DNA from: Kineothrix alysoides
GTDB lineage: Bacteria; Bacillota; Clostridia; Lachnospirales; Lachnospiraceae
Assembly (NCBI RefSeq): GCF_000732725.1
Contig: NZ_JPNB01000001.1
Coordinates: 1,550,001 to 1,614,000, forward strand
DNA: 64,000 nucleotides
Direction: 5' to 3'
Each line of letters starts with the position of its first letter. The stretch's first letter is position 1. Shown in pieces: positions 1 to 8,744 of this stretch. The notes under the pieces are model-generated. The model had not been told where the DNA came from and did no database searches. It worked only from the letters and a program-made list of their open reading frames with translations. Position numbers and translations under genes: made by a program.

Positions 1-1009
1 CGCCATATTTTTCCTCAAAATATTCCTGATCATAGGTGGAATGCATCCAGTAAAGCCCCTGATAGACTCCATTGATATATACACTAAGAGGACGTACGCT
101 CTGCGTATCAGGAAATCCTGCTTCCTTCACCAATGTCATACCGAGTTCGTCCCGTATAAAGCCCTCTGAACGGTCATTACCTGTATTTCTTATTTTCAAG
201 GTCTTGTATTTTCCTACTACGCTTCCGTCCGCCTCTGAAAACAAATCGTGAAAAAAAGCGAAGCGGAATTTATTCTCCTCGTCATACTCACTTCTGGCAT
301 ATAGCTTAAAGGACTTCTGCTCCGACTGTCTCGTAAAGTTACCCGATATACGAATTCCTCCGTCTTGAGAAATAATTCGGCTGCCATCCTGCTCGAAAAT
401 TTCTATATGAACATCTCGTTCGCTCTCTCTTCCGCGCACATTATAATTTGCAGGGGTATCATAAGTAATCTCCTCATTCGGATGCTCGCTAAGCCAATCC
501 GCGCGAAGCTTTCCTTCCACAAAGATTCCGCTCTCATATCCGTACAGCTCCTCCTCCTCTGCAGTAAGGCTCATCACCAGCGTATCATAACGCTTGTCTA
601 TATTTTTACCTAAGAAATAAGTGTTCGTATAGGTTTCAGACTGTGTGCCGTCCTCATAAACAGCTTTATATTTCAAAACGTTAACCGTTTCTTCCTCTCC
701 GGCTGTTAACGCAATTGCTTCCTCATATAAATAGGTATTGTCATCATTCTCTTCCGGCTCTGAACCGTTCAGCGTATACAAAATGTGCCCCGGCTTTTTC
801 AAACTTACTGTAAGCAAAATATCCGCTTCATAAAATCCGCTTTCCGCGGACAGCACGATACCCCCATTATTTACTTCTTCTATTTTATCCAAGGCTTCTT
901 TTTCAGCCGCCGAGCTTTCACTCTTTAAGTCTTCTCTTACTACGAGTATCATGAATGAAATTAAAGCAATAGAGAATAAGCATATCAATCTTTTTCCGGT
1001 AATTGTCAA
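1..1009 (-). CDS. CotH kinase-family protein, N-terminal part (runs off left edge)
   Basis: An open frame of about 336 codons runs leftward off the window without a stop. It begins with a short hydrophobic segment (signal peptide or membrane anchor). A chitobiase/hexosaminidase C-terminal-like Ig module follows (PGHILYTLNGSEPEE, about residues 70-140). Then comes a region typical of CotH proteins: GIRISGNFTRQ, KSFKLYARSEYD, KTLKIRNTGND, FIRDELGMTL, and VYINGVYQGLYWM near the edge. CotH of Bacillus is a spore-coat protein kinase, but many clostridial relatives are secreted surface proteins, and the Ig module fits the secreted type better. The start is uncertain. TTG at 1009 lies only 2 bases after GAGG, and TTG at 988 is an alternative. 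The catalytic half lies outside the window. Confidence 0.75.
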   Translation of the reverse strand, partial: MTITGKRLICLFSIALISFMILVVREDLKSESSAAEKEALDKIEEVNNGGIVLSAESGFYEADILLTVSLKKPGHILYTLNGSEPEENDDNTYLYEEAIALTAGEEETVNVLKYKAVYEDGTQSETYTNTYFLGKNIDKRYDTLVMSLTAEEEELYGYESGIFVEGKLRADWLSEHPNEEITYDTPANYNVRGRESERDVHIEIFEQDGSRIISQDGGIRISGNFTRQSEQKSFKLYARSEYDEENKFRFAFFHDLFSEADGSVVGKYKTLKIRNTGNDRSEGFIRDELGMTLVKEAGFPDTQSVRPLSVYINGVYQGLYWMHSTYDQEYFEEKYG

Positions 1010-1065
1010 AACCTCTTTTCTTTATTTCTTTATAGATCTCTATGTATAGTAAAGATGCCTCTATA

Positions 1066-1094
1066 ATTTTAGTAGCCTTTTTCCTTCAATTCAA
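1066..1094 (-). promoter_or_regulatory. Putative sigma-A promoter of the CotH-like gene
   Basis: On the minus strand TTGAAT (1094-1089) is followed by a 17-base spacer and TAAAAT (1071-1066). This lies about 57 bases upstream of the proposed start. It is inferred from consensus only. Confidence 0.4.
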
Positions 1095-1450
1095 GTAAAT
1101 ATCCTTTTTTTTAGTATTGGGATATAATTTTTAATACTTATTTTACCTATATTTTACACTTATTTAATAAAATATAAAATTTGCACAATATAAATGCTTT
1201 TCAGACAAATAAAAAATTACCTTACATAACTTTTATACACAATATCGTCAAATCCCATTGCTCAATCAGATACTCTATCCATACCGTCCCATTGATTGCC
1301 GATGATGTGTGAATAGAGGGCAGGCGAAAAAAATAATATAGGTTATTCTATTTATATTATTTCTATTAACTTCATGTACATGAAATTAATAAATAGCATG
1401 AACTTCACAATGCTCATAAAGTCAGGCACATGCAAATAACATTATCCGAT
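1095..1450. other. AT-rich gene-free stretch with a palindrome
   Basis: No plausible coding frame or RNA gene is visible here. The most regular element is the perfect 14-bp palindrome TTCATGTACATGAA at 1371-1384. Its flanks (ATTAAC / ATTAAT) extend it to a near-palindrome over 1365-1390. It could be a protein-binding site, but no gene start lies next to it. Confidence 0.5.
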
Positions 1451-1499
1451 AAAAAGACCCGCTTCACTTAGTATGTTCAAACTAAGTGAAGCGGGTCTT
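1451..1499 (-). terminator. Intrinsic terminator of the gap-pgk-tpiA cluster
   Basis: A perfect 19-bp inverted repeat (1454-1472 with 1481-1499, 8-base loop) has a run of five T on the minus strand at 1455-1451. It starts about 30 bases after the tpiA stop. Confidence 0.9.
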
Positions 1500-1529
1500 G
1501 ATCTATGCATAAATATTGATGTAAATTAT

Positions 1530-2279
1530 TTATTTGTAATTTACGATTTTACCGAAGTCGGGCTTCAAAGCTGCGCCGCCTACTAAGCCGCCGTCAATGT
1601 CCGGCTGTGAGAATAATTCGGATGCACTGGAAGCGGACACAGAACCGCCGTATTGGATGCGGATTGCTGCTGCGGTAGCATCATCATAAATTTCTGCGAT
1701 GCAGTCGCGAATAGCTTTGCATACTTCCTGAGCCTGCTCTGTAGTCGCAACCTTACCGGTGCCGATTGCCCAGATGGGTTCATAAGCGATGACCGATGAA
1801 GCAGCCTGAGCTGCAGTTACGTTTAAGAAAGCGATCTTGATCTGCTGGCGAATCCAGTCGATAGTGATGCCCTGCTCTCTCTGTGTCAAACTCTCGCCGC
1901 AGCAAACGATGGGCGTAATGCCGTGCTCGAATGCCTTCAATACTTTTTTATTTACGGTTTCGTCTGTTTCAGCGAAGTATTCTCTTCTTTCGGAATGTCC
2001 GATGATTACATATTTTACACCTACGTCCGTCAGCATCTTCGGAGAAATCTCTCCCGTATAAGCGCCGCTTTCTTCGTAGTACATATTCTCAGCACCGATA
2101 TGGATGTTAGAGCCTTTTGCAGCTTCCATAGCGGGAATGATGTCGATAGCCGGTACACAGAAAACTACGTCAGCATCTTCCGTAGCTACCAAAGGTTTCA
2201 AAGTGTTTACTAATTCTACAGCCTCACTGGGAGTCATGTTCATTTTCCAGTTTCCGGCGATAATCTTTTTTCTTGCCAT
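1530..2279 (-). CDS. tpiA: Triosephosphate isomerase
   Basis: This cytosolic glycolytic enzyme interconverts dihydroxyacetone phosphate and glyceraldehyde 3-phosphate. The 249 residues match the family length. The phosphate/substrate residues N10 and K12 (GNWKMN), the catalytic H95 (IGHSERR) and the catalytic E167 ([11 protein letters not shown]) are all present, as is the C-terminal GGxV phosphate-binding loop ([10 protein letters not shown]). An AGGAG ribosome binding site precedes the ATG. It is the last gene of the gap-pgk-tpiA cluster and lies 21 bases after pgk, followed by a strong terminator. I see no oddity. Confidence 0.97.
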   Translation of the reverse strand: MARKKIIAGNWKMNMTPSEAVELVNTLKPLVATEDADVVFCVPAIDIIPAMEAAKGSNIHIGAENMYYEESGAYTGEISPKMLTDVGVKYVIIGHSERREYFAETDETVNKKVLKAFEHGITPIVCCGESLTQREQGITIDWIRQQIKIAFLNVTAAQAASSVIAYEPIWAIGTGKVATTEQAQEVCKAIRDCIAEIYDDATAAAIRIQYGGSVSASSASELFSQPDIDGGLVGGAALKPDFGKIVNYK

Positions 2280-2300
2280 TTTTATTAATCTCCTGATTTT

Positions 2301-3509
2301 TTATTTGTCGTTAGCTGCTGCAACGCCTGGAAGCTCTTTTCCTTCAAGGAACTCTAAGGATGCGCCGCCGCCTGTAGAAATGTGGGTCATCTTGCTGCCA
2401 AAGCCAAGCTGGTTAACTGCTGCTGCGGAATCGCCGCCGCCGATAATCGTAGTCGCATCTGTCTCCGCAAGAGATTCCGCTACCGCAATCGTACCTTTTG
2501 CAAGGATAGGATTCTCGAATACGCCCATAGGTCCGTTCCAAACAACGGTCTTAGCAGATTTAACAGCCTCTGCATAGGTTACTGCTGTCTTTGTTCCGAT
2601 GTCAAGACCTTCTTTATCTGCAGGAATATTTTCAGAAGCCACTACGGATACTTCAATTTCAGCATCGATAGGATTCGGGAAAGAAGCTGCAATCGTAGTA
2701 TCTTCAGGAAGAAGAAGTTTCTTACCAAGCTTCTCAGCTTTGTCCATCATCTCTTTGCAATAATCGAGCTTCTCGAGGTCAACTAAGGAATTACCCACTT
2801 CGTAGCCCTTCGCCTTTAAGAAAGTGAACGCCATACCGCCCCCGATAATAAGGGTATCGCATTTCTCTAACAAGTTAGAGATAACATTGAGCTTATCAGC
2901 AACCTTTGCACCGCCGAGAATAGCTACGAAAGGTCTCTCCGGATTCTCAACAGCATTTCCCAAGAATTCAATTTCTTTCTGCATTAAATAACCAACTACC
3001 GCTGTGTCTACCATGCTTGCTACACCTACATTGGAGCAGTGTGCTCTATGAGCAGTACCGAAAGCATCATTTACGAAAACATCGCAAAGAGAAGCCAGTT
3101 CTTTGGAAAATTCTTCTCCGTTCTTCGTCTCTTCTACTCTGTAACGGGTATTCTCAAGAAGGATTACGTCTCCGTCTTTCATCGCTTCTACAGCCGCTTT
3201 TGCGTTAGGGCCAACTACTTCGGGGTCTGCTGCAAATTTTACTTCCTGACCGAGCAATTCTGACAATTTCTTAGCAACCGGTGCGAGAGATAACTCCGGC
3301 TTCGGCTCGCCCTTAGGTTTTCCAAGATGCGAGCAAAGAATAACCTTTCCACCGTCAGCAATTAATTTCTTAATGGTGGGAAGAGCTGCTGTCAAACGGT
3401 TTGTATCCGTAATAACGCCTTCCTTGAGCGGAACGTTGAAATCGCATCTGCAAAGAACGCGTTTGCCATTAACGTTGATATCATCCACTGATTTTTTGTT
3501 TAATCCCAT
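2301..3509 (-). CDS. pgk: Phosphoglycerate kinase
   Basis: It transfers phosphate from 1,3-bisphosphoglycerate to ADP in glycolysis. Family motifs include RCDFNVPL near the N-terminus, the phosphoglycerate-binding [18 protein letters not shown], and the C-terminal nucleotide loop [11 protein letters not shown]. An ATG 15 bases upstream (3524) is in frame, but its own codons contain the GGAGG that fits the ATG at 3509, so I place the start there, giving 402 residues. It is the middle gene of the gap-pgk-tpiA cluster. Confidence 0.96.
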   Translation of the reverse strand: MGLNKKSVDDINVNGKRVLCRCDFNVPLKEGVITDTNRLTAALPTIKKLIADGGKVILCSHLGKPKGEPKPELSLAPVAKKLSELLGQEVKFAADPEVVGPNAKAAVEAMKDGDVILLENTRYRVEETKNGEEFSKELASLCDVFVNDAFGTAHRAHCSNVGVASMVDTAVVGYLMQKEIEFLGNAVENPERPFVAILGGAKVADKLNVISNLLEKCDTLIIGGGMAFTFLKAKGYEVGNSLVDLEKLDYCKEMMDKAEKLGKKLLLPEDTTIAASFPNPIDAEIEVSVVASENIPADKEGLDIGTKTAVTYAEAVKSAKTVVWNGPMGVFENPILAKGTIAVAESLAETDATTIIGGGDSAAAVNQLGFGSKMTHISTGGGASLEFLEGKELPGVAAANDK

Positions 3510-3542
3510 AATGATTTCCTCCATTTGATATAATTATTAAAA

Positions 3543-3565
3543 GGTCCGGTCCATAAGACCGGACC
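3543..3565 (-). terminator. Hairpin between gap and pgk (leaky terminator or processing site)
   Basis: A 9-bp GC-rich stem, GGTCCGGTC / GACCGGACC, encloses a 5-base loop. On the minus strand it is followed by TTTTAATAATT. It lies between two co-directional glycolytic genes, so partial termination or mRNA processing that sets the gap:pgk ratio is plausible. Confidence 0.6.
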
Positions 3566-3601
3566 CTTATAGGTCTTTAAATGCAGTTCAACGTTCTATA
3601 A

Positions 3602-4603
3602 TTAGCCTAATTCAGCAAAGTATTTGATTGTACGAACCATCTGAGATACATAGCTGTTCTCATTGTCATACCAAGCTACAACCTGAACAAGATTGTCAGA
3701 ACCAACCATCGTCTGGGTAGCATCGAATAAAGAACCGAATGTGCTGCCGATAACGTCGCTGGATACGATTTCGTCTGTGGTGTAACCGAAGGACTCAGTA
3801 GCTGCTGCTTTCATAGCTGCATTGATCTCATCTTTCGTTACGGACTTCTCTACAGTTGCAACCAAGATGGTAGTAGAACCTGTAGGGGTGGGTACACGCT
3901 GTGCGGAACCGATTAATTTGCCATTCAAGTCAGGAATAACCAGACCGATTGCTTTTGCTGCACCAGTAGAGTTAGGAACGATGTTGCAAGCGCCTGCACG
4001 GCTTCTTCTCTTATCGCCTTTTCTCTGAGGTCCATCAAGGATCATCTGGTCACCGGTGTAAGCATGAACAGTTGTCATGATACCGGATTTGATTGTAGCA
4101 AGGTCATTCAACACTTTTGCCATAGGAGCTAAGCAGTTCGTTGTACAAGAAGCTGCAGAAATAACTGTATCTTCTTTTGTCAATGACTCGTGGTTTACAT
4201 TGAAAACGATTGTAGGAAGGTCATTTCCTGCCGGAGCAGAGATAACAACTTTCTTAGCGCCTGCTGTAAGGTGAGCAGATGCTTTGTCTTTGGCAGTGTA
4301 GAAGCCTGTACACTCAAGTACTACATCTACGTCCAATTCTCCCCAAGGAAGTTCTGCTGCGTTAGCCTTTGCATAGATTGTAATCTTCTTTCCGTTTACG
4401 GAGATGGAATCTTCACCGTACTCTACAGCACTTGCATATTTGTAATTGCCCTGAGCTGTATCATATTTCAATAAATGAGCGAGCATTTCAGGACTTGTTA
4501 AGTCATTGATTGCTACCACTTCATAACCTTCTGCATCGAACATCTGTCTGAATGCGAGACGGCCAATACGACCAAAACCATTAATTGCTACTTTTACTGC
4601 CAT
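3602..4603 (-). CDS. gap: Glyceraldehyde-3-phosphate dehydrogenase (NAD-dependent)
   Basis: It oxidises glyceraldehyde 3-phosphate to 1,3-bisphosphoglycerate with NAD. The Rossmann motif NGFGRIGRL (8-16) is followed by D34, typical of NAD-specific enzymes. The catalytic cysteine is C153 in [12 protein letters not shown], and the usual sugar-phosphate region ([19 protein letters not shown]) is present. Its 333 residues are the normal length. AGGAGG lies 7 bases before the ATG. It heads the gap-pgk-tpiA cluster. A dyad lies about 40-60 bases upstream. Confidence 0.97.
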   Translation of the reverse strand: MAVKVAINGFGRIGRLAFRQMFDAEGYEVVAINDLTSPEMLAHLLKYDTAQGNYKYASAVEYGEDSISVNGKKITIYAKANAAELPWGELDVDVVLECTGFYTAKDKASAHLTAGAKKVVISAPAGNDLPTIVFNVNHESLTKEDTVISAASCTTNCLAPMAKVLNDLATIKSGIMTTVHAYTGDQMILDGPQRKGDKRRSRAGACNIVPNSTGAAKAIGLVIPDLNGKLIGSAQRVPTPTGSTTILVATVEKSVTKDEINAAMKAAATESFGYTTDEIVSSDVIGSTFGSLFDATQTMVGSDNLVQVVAWYDNENSYVSQMVRTIKYFAELG

Positions 4604-4644
4604 TTTAGATTCCTCCTAAAAATGTATTTGTTTATATTATTTTG

Positions 4645-4663
4645 CAATCAAACTGACTGATTG
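4645..4663. promoter_or_regulatory. Inverted repeat upstream of gap, possible operator
   Basis: CAATCA and TGATTG form a dyad with a 7-base centre. It overlaps a TTGACA-like -35 sequence on the minus strand. No CggR-type repressor gene is visible nearby, so the ligand and protein are unknown. Confidence 0.35.
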
Positions 4664-4794
4664 TCAAAATTTTATCAGCACGTTTATTCTACCTAATTTG
4701 TCCCAATAATTCAAGTCGTAATTAGAAAATATTTCTTTTTTGTTTGTTTTTTAATAGTTTACTTGCATTTCTTAAGTATAATTGGCGGAAAGTC

Positions 4795-4937
4795 ACAGTT
4801 CAGCCGGAGGCTGAACTGTGACATATATTCACATATATTCACACAAAATGCGATACAACTGTATTTTGGCGCTTGCATCCCTCGCAAAATCGCATAAAGA
4901 CACATTTTTTGCTTCACGATATAAAAGGCTGAATAGT
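4795..4937. repeat. Diverged copy of a MITE-like element
   Basis: The left end starts with ACAGTTCAGCC, which here forms a perfect 14-bp hairpin with GGCTGAACTGT (4792-4822). It is followed by CACACAAAATGCGATA and AACTGTATTTTGGC, and ends with AAGGCTGAATAGT. The same ordered blocks occur in the element at 49397-49487. This copy is longer (about 143 versus 91 bp), its right end has two mismatches to the inverted repeat, and I see no target duplication. It fills much of the gap upstream of the PHP phosphatase gene. Confidence 0.65.
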
Positions 4938-4968
4938 AATAGCAGATGTGCTAAATGTAATTATAGCG

Positions 4969-4997
4969 TTGCCTTTTCCTTCTATTTCCTATAAACT
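4969..4997 (+). promoter_or_regulatory. Putative promoter of the PHP phosphatase gene
   Basis: TTGCCT (4969-4974) is followed by a 17-base spacer and TAAACT (4992-4997), about 60 bases before the ATG. It is a consensus match only, and the -10 is imperfect. Confidence 0.35.
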
Positions 4998-5056
4998 CTA
5001 CTTATAAACTTTATTATTATGCCAAGCGCGAGTAATTACAAAGAAAGGATCTGCAT

Positions 5057-5875
5057 ATGGCTGTTTTATCCGATTATCATTTACACTCATCTTTCTCAGG
5101 AGACTCTGAGACACCCATGGAAACCATGATAGAAAGGGCCATTTCTCTGGGCATGAAAAACATGTGCTTTACCGAACATATGGACATGGATTACGTCTAT
5201 ATAAAGGAAGAGGAGACTGGTATGTTCGACCTAAATACCGATTCCTACCTGTTCGACCTGATTAAATACAAAGAAAAATACTCAGACAAAATCAATATAT
5301 ATTTCGGGGTAGAGCTTGGCCTGCAGCCCCATCTGGCGAGGACACTGTCCAAATATGTAAAGGAATACGACTTCGATTTCGTAATAGGCTCCTCACATCT
5401 TTGTAACAGAAAAGACCCTTATTTTCCCTACTTCTACGAAGGCAGACCTGAGGAAGAGGCTTACCGTGAGTATTTTTCTTCCATACTGGACAACCTGAAG
5501 GTATTCCAGAACTTCGATGTGTATGGTCACCTGGATTACGTAGTCCGTTACGGCCCTAACAAGGACAAGGATTATTCTTACGGAAAATATAAAGACGTCC
5601 TGGACCCCATCCTTGAAAAATTAATCGATATGGAAAAAGGTATCGAAGTAAACACCAGCGGCGTTTCCTACGGGCTAAAAGAGCTAAATCCATGCACAGG
5701 CATCCTTAAGCGTTATAGGGAGCTTGGCGGAGAAATCATTACCATAGGCTCCGACGCCCACTCTCCCGACCGCATCTTGAAAGATTTTAACCGCGCCGCA
5801 GATATCCTGAAGGAATGCGGATACAAATATCATACTATTTTTGCAAAGCGGATGCCTGAATACGTAAAGCTATAA
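5057..5875 (+). CDS. hisJ: PHP-domain histidinol-phosphatase family protein (HisJ-like)
   Basis: It probably hydrolyses histidinol phosphate in histidine biosynthesis, although PHP proteins of this family can act on other phosphate monoesters. Metal-binding PHP motifs are visible: DYHLHSSFS near residue 6, the CFTEHMD motif, GVELGLQ, GSSHL, YGHLDYV, and the C-terminal SDAHSP. The 272 residues match the HisJ family. An AGAAAGGA ribosome binding site precedes the ATG. No other his gene is in the window, so the substrate is inferred. It converges on mnmA with a 3-base gap. Confidence 0.8.
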   Translation: MAVLSDYHLHSSFSGDSETPMETMIERAISLGMKNMCFTEHMDMDYVYIKEEETGMFDLNTDSYLFDLIKYKEKYSDKINIYFGVELGLQPHLARTLSKYVKEYDFDFVIGSSHLCNRKDPYFPYFYEGRPEEEAYREYFSSILDNLKVFQNFDVYGHLDYVVRYGPNKDKDYSYGKYKDVLDPILEKLIDMEKGIEVNTSGVSYGLKELNPCTGILKRYRELGGEIITIGSDAHSPDRILKDFNRAADILKECGYKYHTIFAKRMPEYVKL

Positions 5876-5878
5876 GCC

Positions 5879-6958
5879 TTATCCGATAATGGTGCCTCCG
5901 CCGAGGACATAGTTCTCCTCATAGAATACTATAGCCTGTCCCGGCGTTACTGCCCGGACGGGCTCTTCAAAGCTACATCTGATTTCATCTTCCCCGATTT
6001 TTTCAATAAGGCAGGGAGCTCCTTTATGAGCATATCTAATCTTGGCCGTCACTTTTCTTCTCTCGGGCAAGGCTTCCATTCCCATATAATTGATATGGTT
6101 GCAAATCAATTCCTTCGAAAAAACATCCTCATGTTCTCCTATGATTACCTCATCCGTCTCCGGCAATATCTTCGTAACAAATACCGGATGCCCCATAGCG
6201 AGGTTAAGTCCCTTTCTCTGTCCCACCGTATAATGGCTAATTCCTTTATGCTGTCCCAGAACATCCCCGTTTACCGAGACAAAATTACCCGGTCCGGGTA
6301 CCCGGTCCTTCGCTTCTCTGTCGATGAAACCCGCATAGTCGTTGTCAGGGATAAAACAGATTTCCTGACTGTCAGGCTTATGTGCGACCGGCAGTCCCAA
6401 CTTCTTTGCAATCTGTCTGATTTCATCCTTTTCATAATCCCCCACCGGCATGAGCGTATGGGCCAGTTGATGCTGGGTAAGGTTATAAAGGGCGTAAGTC
6501 TGATCCTTGGCCGCCGTCACCGAATTACAGATAGCGAATCTTTCGTTTGCAAGCTTCGTTATCCGTGCATAATGTCCGGTAGCTATATAGTCCGCTCCGA
6601 TGTCCATACTTCTTTTTAAAAGAGATTCCCATTTTACATATCGATTGCACGCAATGCAAGGGTTAGGAGTCCTCCCGTGAAGATATTCCTCCACAAAATA
6701 ATCCATAACCCTCTCCTTGAACTCCTGCTTAAAATTCATAACATAATAAGGAATTCCCAGAAACTGAGCAACTCTTCTGGCATCATCCACTGCAGTCAAC
6801 CCGCAGCAGCCTCCGTTTTCCTCCCGTTCTCCTTCTTCCTCATCCTGCCATATCTGCATGGTCACTCCAATGACATCATAGCCTTCTTCTTTTAACAAAT
6901 AAGCCGCCACGGAGGAATCAACGCCTCCCGACATGCCTACCACTACTTTCTTTTTCAT
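5879..6958 (-). CDS. mnmA: tRNA-specific 2-thiouridylase MnmA
   Basis: It thiolates U34 of the Lys, Glu and Gln tRNAs, using sulfur relayed from a cysteine desulfurase. The N-terminal PP-loop is GMSGGVDSSVA. The two conserved catalytic cysteines lie in NPCIACN and EICFIPD, and the C-terminal half has the GQRKGL segment of the family. At 359 residues the length is normal. It lies 3 bases downstream of the nifU-like gene and behind nifS. This order suggests that the desulfurase supplies both Fe-S assembly and tRNA thiolation. Confidence 0.96.
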   Translation of the reverse strand: MKKKVVVGMSGGVDSSVAAYLLKEEGYDVIGVTMQIWQDEEEGEREENGGCCGLTAVDDARRVAQFLGIPYYVMNFKQEFKERVMDYFVEEYLHGRTPNPCIACNRYVKWESLLKRSMDIGADYIATGHYARITKLANERFAICNSVTAAKDQTYALYNLTQHQLAHTLMPVGDYEKDEIRQIAKKLGLPVAHKPDSQEICFIPDNDYAGFIDREAKDRVPGPGNFVSVNGDVLGQHKGISHYTVGQRKGLNLAMGHPVFVTKILPETDEVIIGEHEDVFSKELICNHINYMGMEALPERRKVTAKIRYAHKGAPCLIEKIGEDEIRCSFEEPVRAVTPGQAIVFYEENYVLGGGTIIG

Positions 6959-6961
6959 GAA

Positions 6962-7405
6962 TTAATATTCTTCCTCTTCCGCTTCTTCCCCTTCGTGGAT
7001 ATCGGATTTGGGCTTTACCAAGCCTTCAATCTCGATACCGTGCTTCCCGGCATAATCCCAGAGTGCAGCATGAATCGCCTCCTCCGCAAGCAAAGAACAG
7101 TGTACCTTAACCGGCGGCAGTCCGTCAAGAGCTTCCATTACCGCTTTGTTCGTTACGAGCAACGCATCCTGCACGTTCTTTCCCTTTACTAACTCCGTCG
7201 CCATACTGCTGGTTGCCACTGCTGCGCCGCAGCCGAAGGTCTTGAATTTACAGTCCCTTATGATTCCGTCCTCGTCAATGTCCAGATACATACGCATGAT
7301 ATCCCCGCATTTCGCGTTCCCTACCGTACCGACACCGCTGGCATTTTCTATTTCACCCACATTGCGCGGATGCTCAAAATGGTCCATTACCTTTTCCGTA
7401 TACAT
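6962..7405 (-). CDS. nifU: NifU/IscU-type Fe-S cluster scaffold
   Basis: It receives sulfur from the adjacent desulfurase and assembles Fe-S clusters. The N-terminus MYTEKVMDHFEHPRNVG is characteristic. The three ligand cysteines are present in NAKCGD, FKTFGCGAAVA and VHCSLLAEEAI. GGAGG lies 7 bases before the ATG. The core is followed by a tail (about residues 125-147) ending in a run of acidic residues, which is an accessory extension. It lies between nifS (upstream, 22 bases) and mnmA. Confidence 0.92.
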   Translation of the reverse strand: MYTEKVMDHFEHPRNVGEIENASGVGTVGNAKCGDIMRMYLDIDEDGIIRDCKFKTFGCGAAVATSSMATELVKGKNVQDALLVTNKAVMEALDGLPPVKVHCSLLAEEAIHAALWDYAGKHGIEIEGLVKPKSDIHEGEEAEEEEY

Positions 7406-7427
7406 ACTAATTCCTCCGAATCTTATC

Positions 7428-8612
7428 TTATTTCCCCTGCTTCTTTATGAAATCTTCATATAAGGGTGACATTTTTCTCAATTTATCTACAATTTCCTTT
7501 ATCGCATCTATTACGATATCCATCTCTTCTATTGTATTTTCCTCGCTTACTGTCAGTCGGAGAGAGCCGTGAGCGATTTCATGAGGCAAACCGATAGATA
7601 GGAGCACGTGGGATGGATCCAGCGAACCGGAAGTGCATGCAGAACCGCTGGAAGCGCAAATTCCCTTCATATCCAGCATAATCAAAAGAGACTCTCCTTC
7701 AATGAACTGAAAGCTGTAATTCACATTGTTGGGCAGACGTCTTACACCGTCACCATTCAGTCTGCAATAAGGAACCTCCTCTTTAATCCTCTTTATCAAG
7801 TAGTCGCGAAGCTCCTTTTGTTTCGCCGCACTTTCCTCCATACGCGAAAAAGACAGTTCCACAGCCTTTCCCATTCCTACGATGCCCGTTACATTCTCCG
7901 TTCCTGCACGTCTGCCGCGCTCCTGCTGTCCGCCGTGGATAAAGGAACGAATCTTGATACCCGTGCGGATATAGAGAAAGCCGATTCCCTTCGGTCCATG
8001 GAATTTATGACCACTGGCGCTGAGCATGTCAATATTCATCTCATCCACATCGATGGGCACATGAGCATATGCCTGCACCGCATCCGTATGGAAGAGAACG
8101 CCGCGGGCTTTGGCAATCGCCCCAATCTCCTTAATCGGCTGTATCGTTCCTATCTCATTATTTGCAAACATAACAGAAATCAAAACCGTATCCGGCCTTA
8201 TCGCTCTTTCCAGTTCATCCAACTTGACAATTCCGTTTTCATCTACATCCACATAAGTTATTTCATAGCCCTGCTTTTCCAAATAGCTGCACGCATGCAG
8301 TATGGCATGGTGCTCTATCTTCGAAGTAATAATATGTTTGCCCTTCGCCTCATAGGCCTGAGCTGTGGCGATAAGTGCCCAGTTGTCCGATTCCGAACCG
8401 CCGCCTGTAAAATAAATCTCATTGTTCTTCGCCCCCAAACTGGATGCTATACGTTCTCTCACCTTCGTTACCGCCTCTTTGGCCGTTCCTCCGATGGAAT
8501 AGATACTGCTTGGATTCCCGTAATTCTCAGTAAAGTAAGGAAGCATCTCGCTTACCACTTCGGGCGCCGTTTTGGTCGTGGCAGCATTATCTAAATATAT
8601 TAATTTTCCCAT
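7428..8612 (-). CDS. nifS: Cysteine desulfurase
   Basis: This PLP enzyme releases sulfur from cysteine for Fe-S clusters and thiolated tRNA. It starts MGKLIYLDNAATTK, has the PLP-lysine motif SASGHKFHGPKG, and carries the catalytic cysteine in ASSGSACTSGSLDPSHVL. A GTG lies 9 bases upstream at 8621, but GAGGAG is 8 bases before the ATG at 8612, so I use that start (394 residues). It is the first gene of nifS-nifU-mnmA. NifS and IscS cannot be told apart confidently from this reading. Confidence 0.95.
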   Translation of the reverse strand: MGKLIYLDNAATTKTAPEVVSEMLPYFTENYGNPSSIYSIGGTAKEAVTKVRERIASSLGAKNNEIYFTGGGSESDNWALIATAQAYEAKGKHIITSKIEHHAILHACSYLEKQGYEITYVDVDENGIVKLDELERAIRPDTVLISVMFANNEIGTIQPIKEIGAIAKARGVLFHTDAVQAYAHVPIDVDEMNIDMLSASGHKFHGPKGIGFLYIRTGIKIRSFIHGGQQERGRRAGTENVTGIVGMGKAVELSFSRMEESAAKQKELRDYLIKRIKEEVPYCRLNGDGVRRLPNNVNYSFQFIEGESLLIMLDMKGICASSGSACTSGSLDPSHVLLSIGLPHEIAHGSLRLTVSEENTIEEMDIVIDAIKEIVDKLRKMSPLYEDFIKKQGK

Positions 8613-8744
8613 ATTTCTCACTCCTCATTCAATTCCTAGTAAACCACTACGGATTCAGTAATTTCACTATATCACTCCGCTTATGTTCTGTCAATAAATC
8701 AAATTGCATATATTTATAAACAAACCTCCCCTTTAAGGTAATGC

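Noticed and set aside
365-613. 82-codon plus-strand frame in the CotH region
   Set aside because: The minus strand encodes a recognisable CotH-type protein here, and the plus-strand product is a chance hydrophobic reading.
6026-6619. 197-codon open frame opposite mnmA
   Set aside because: mnmA is intact on the other strand with catalytic motifs, and the antisense product resembles nothing.
7608-8594. 328-codon open frame on the plus strand opposite nifS
   Set aside because: It is antisense to a clear cysteine desulfurase gene, its translation shows no domain, and it has no ribosome binding site. It is a shadow frame.
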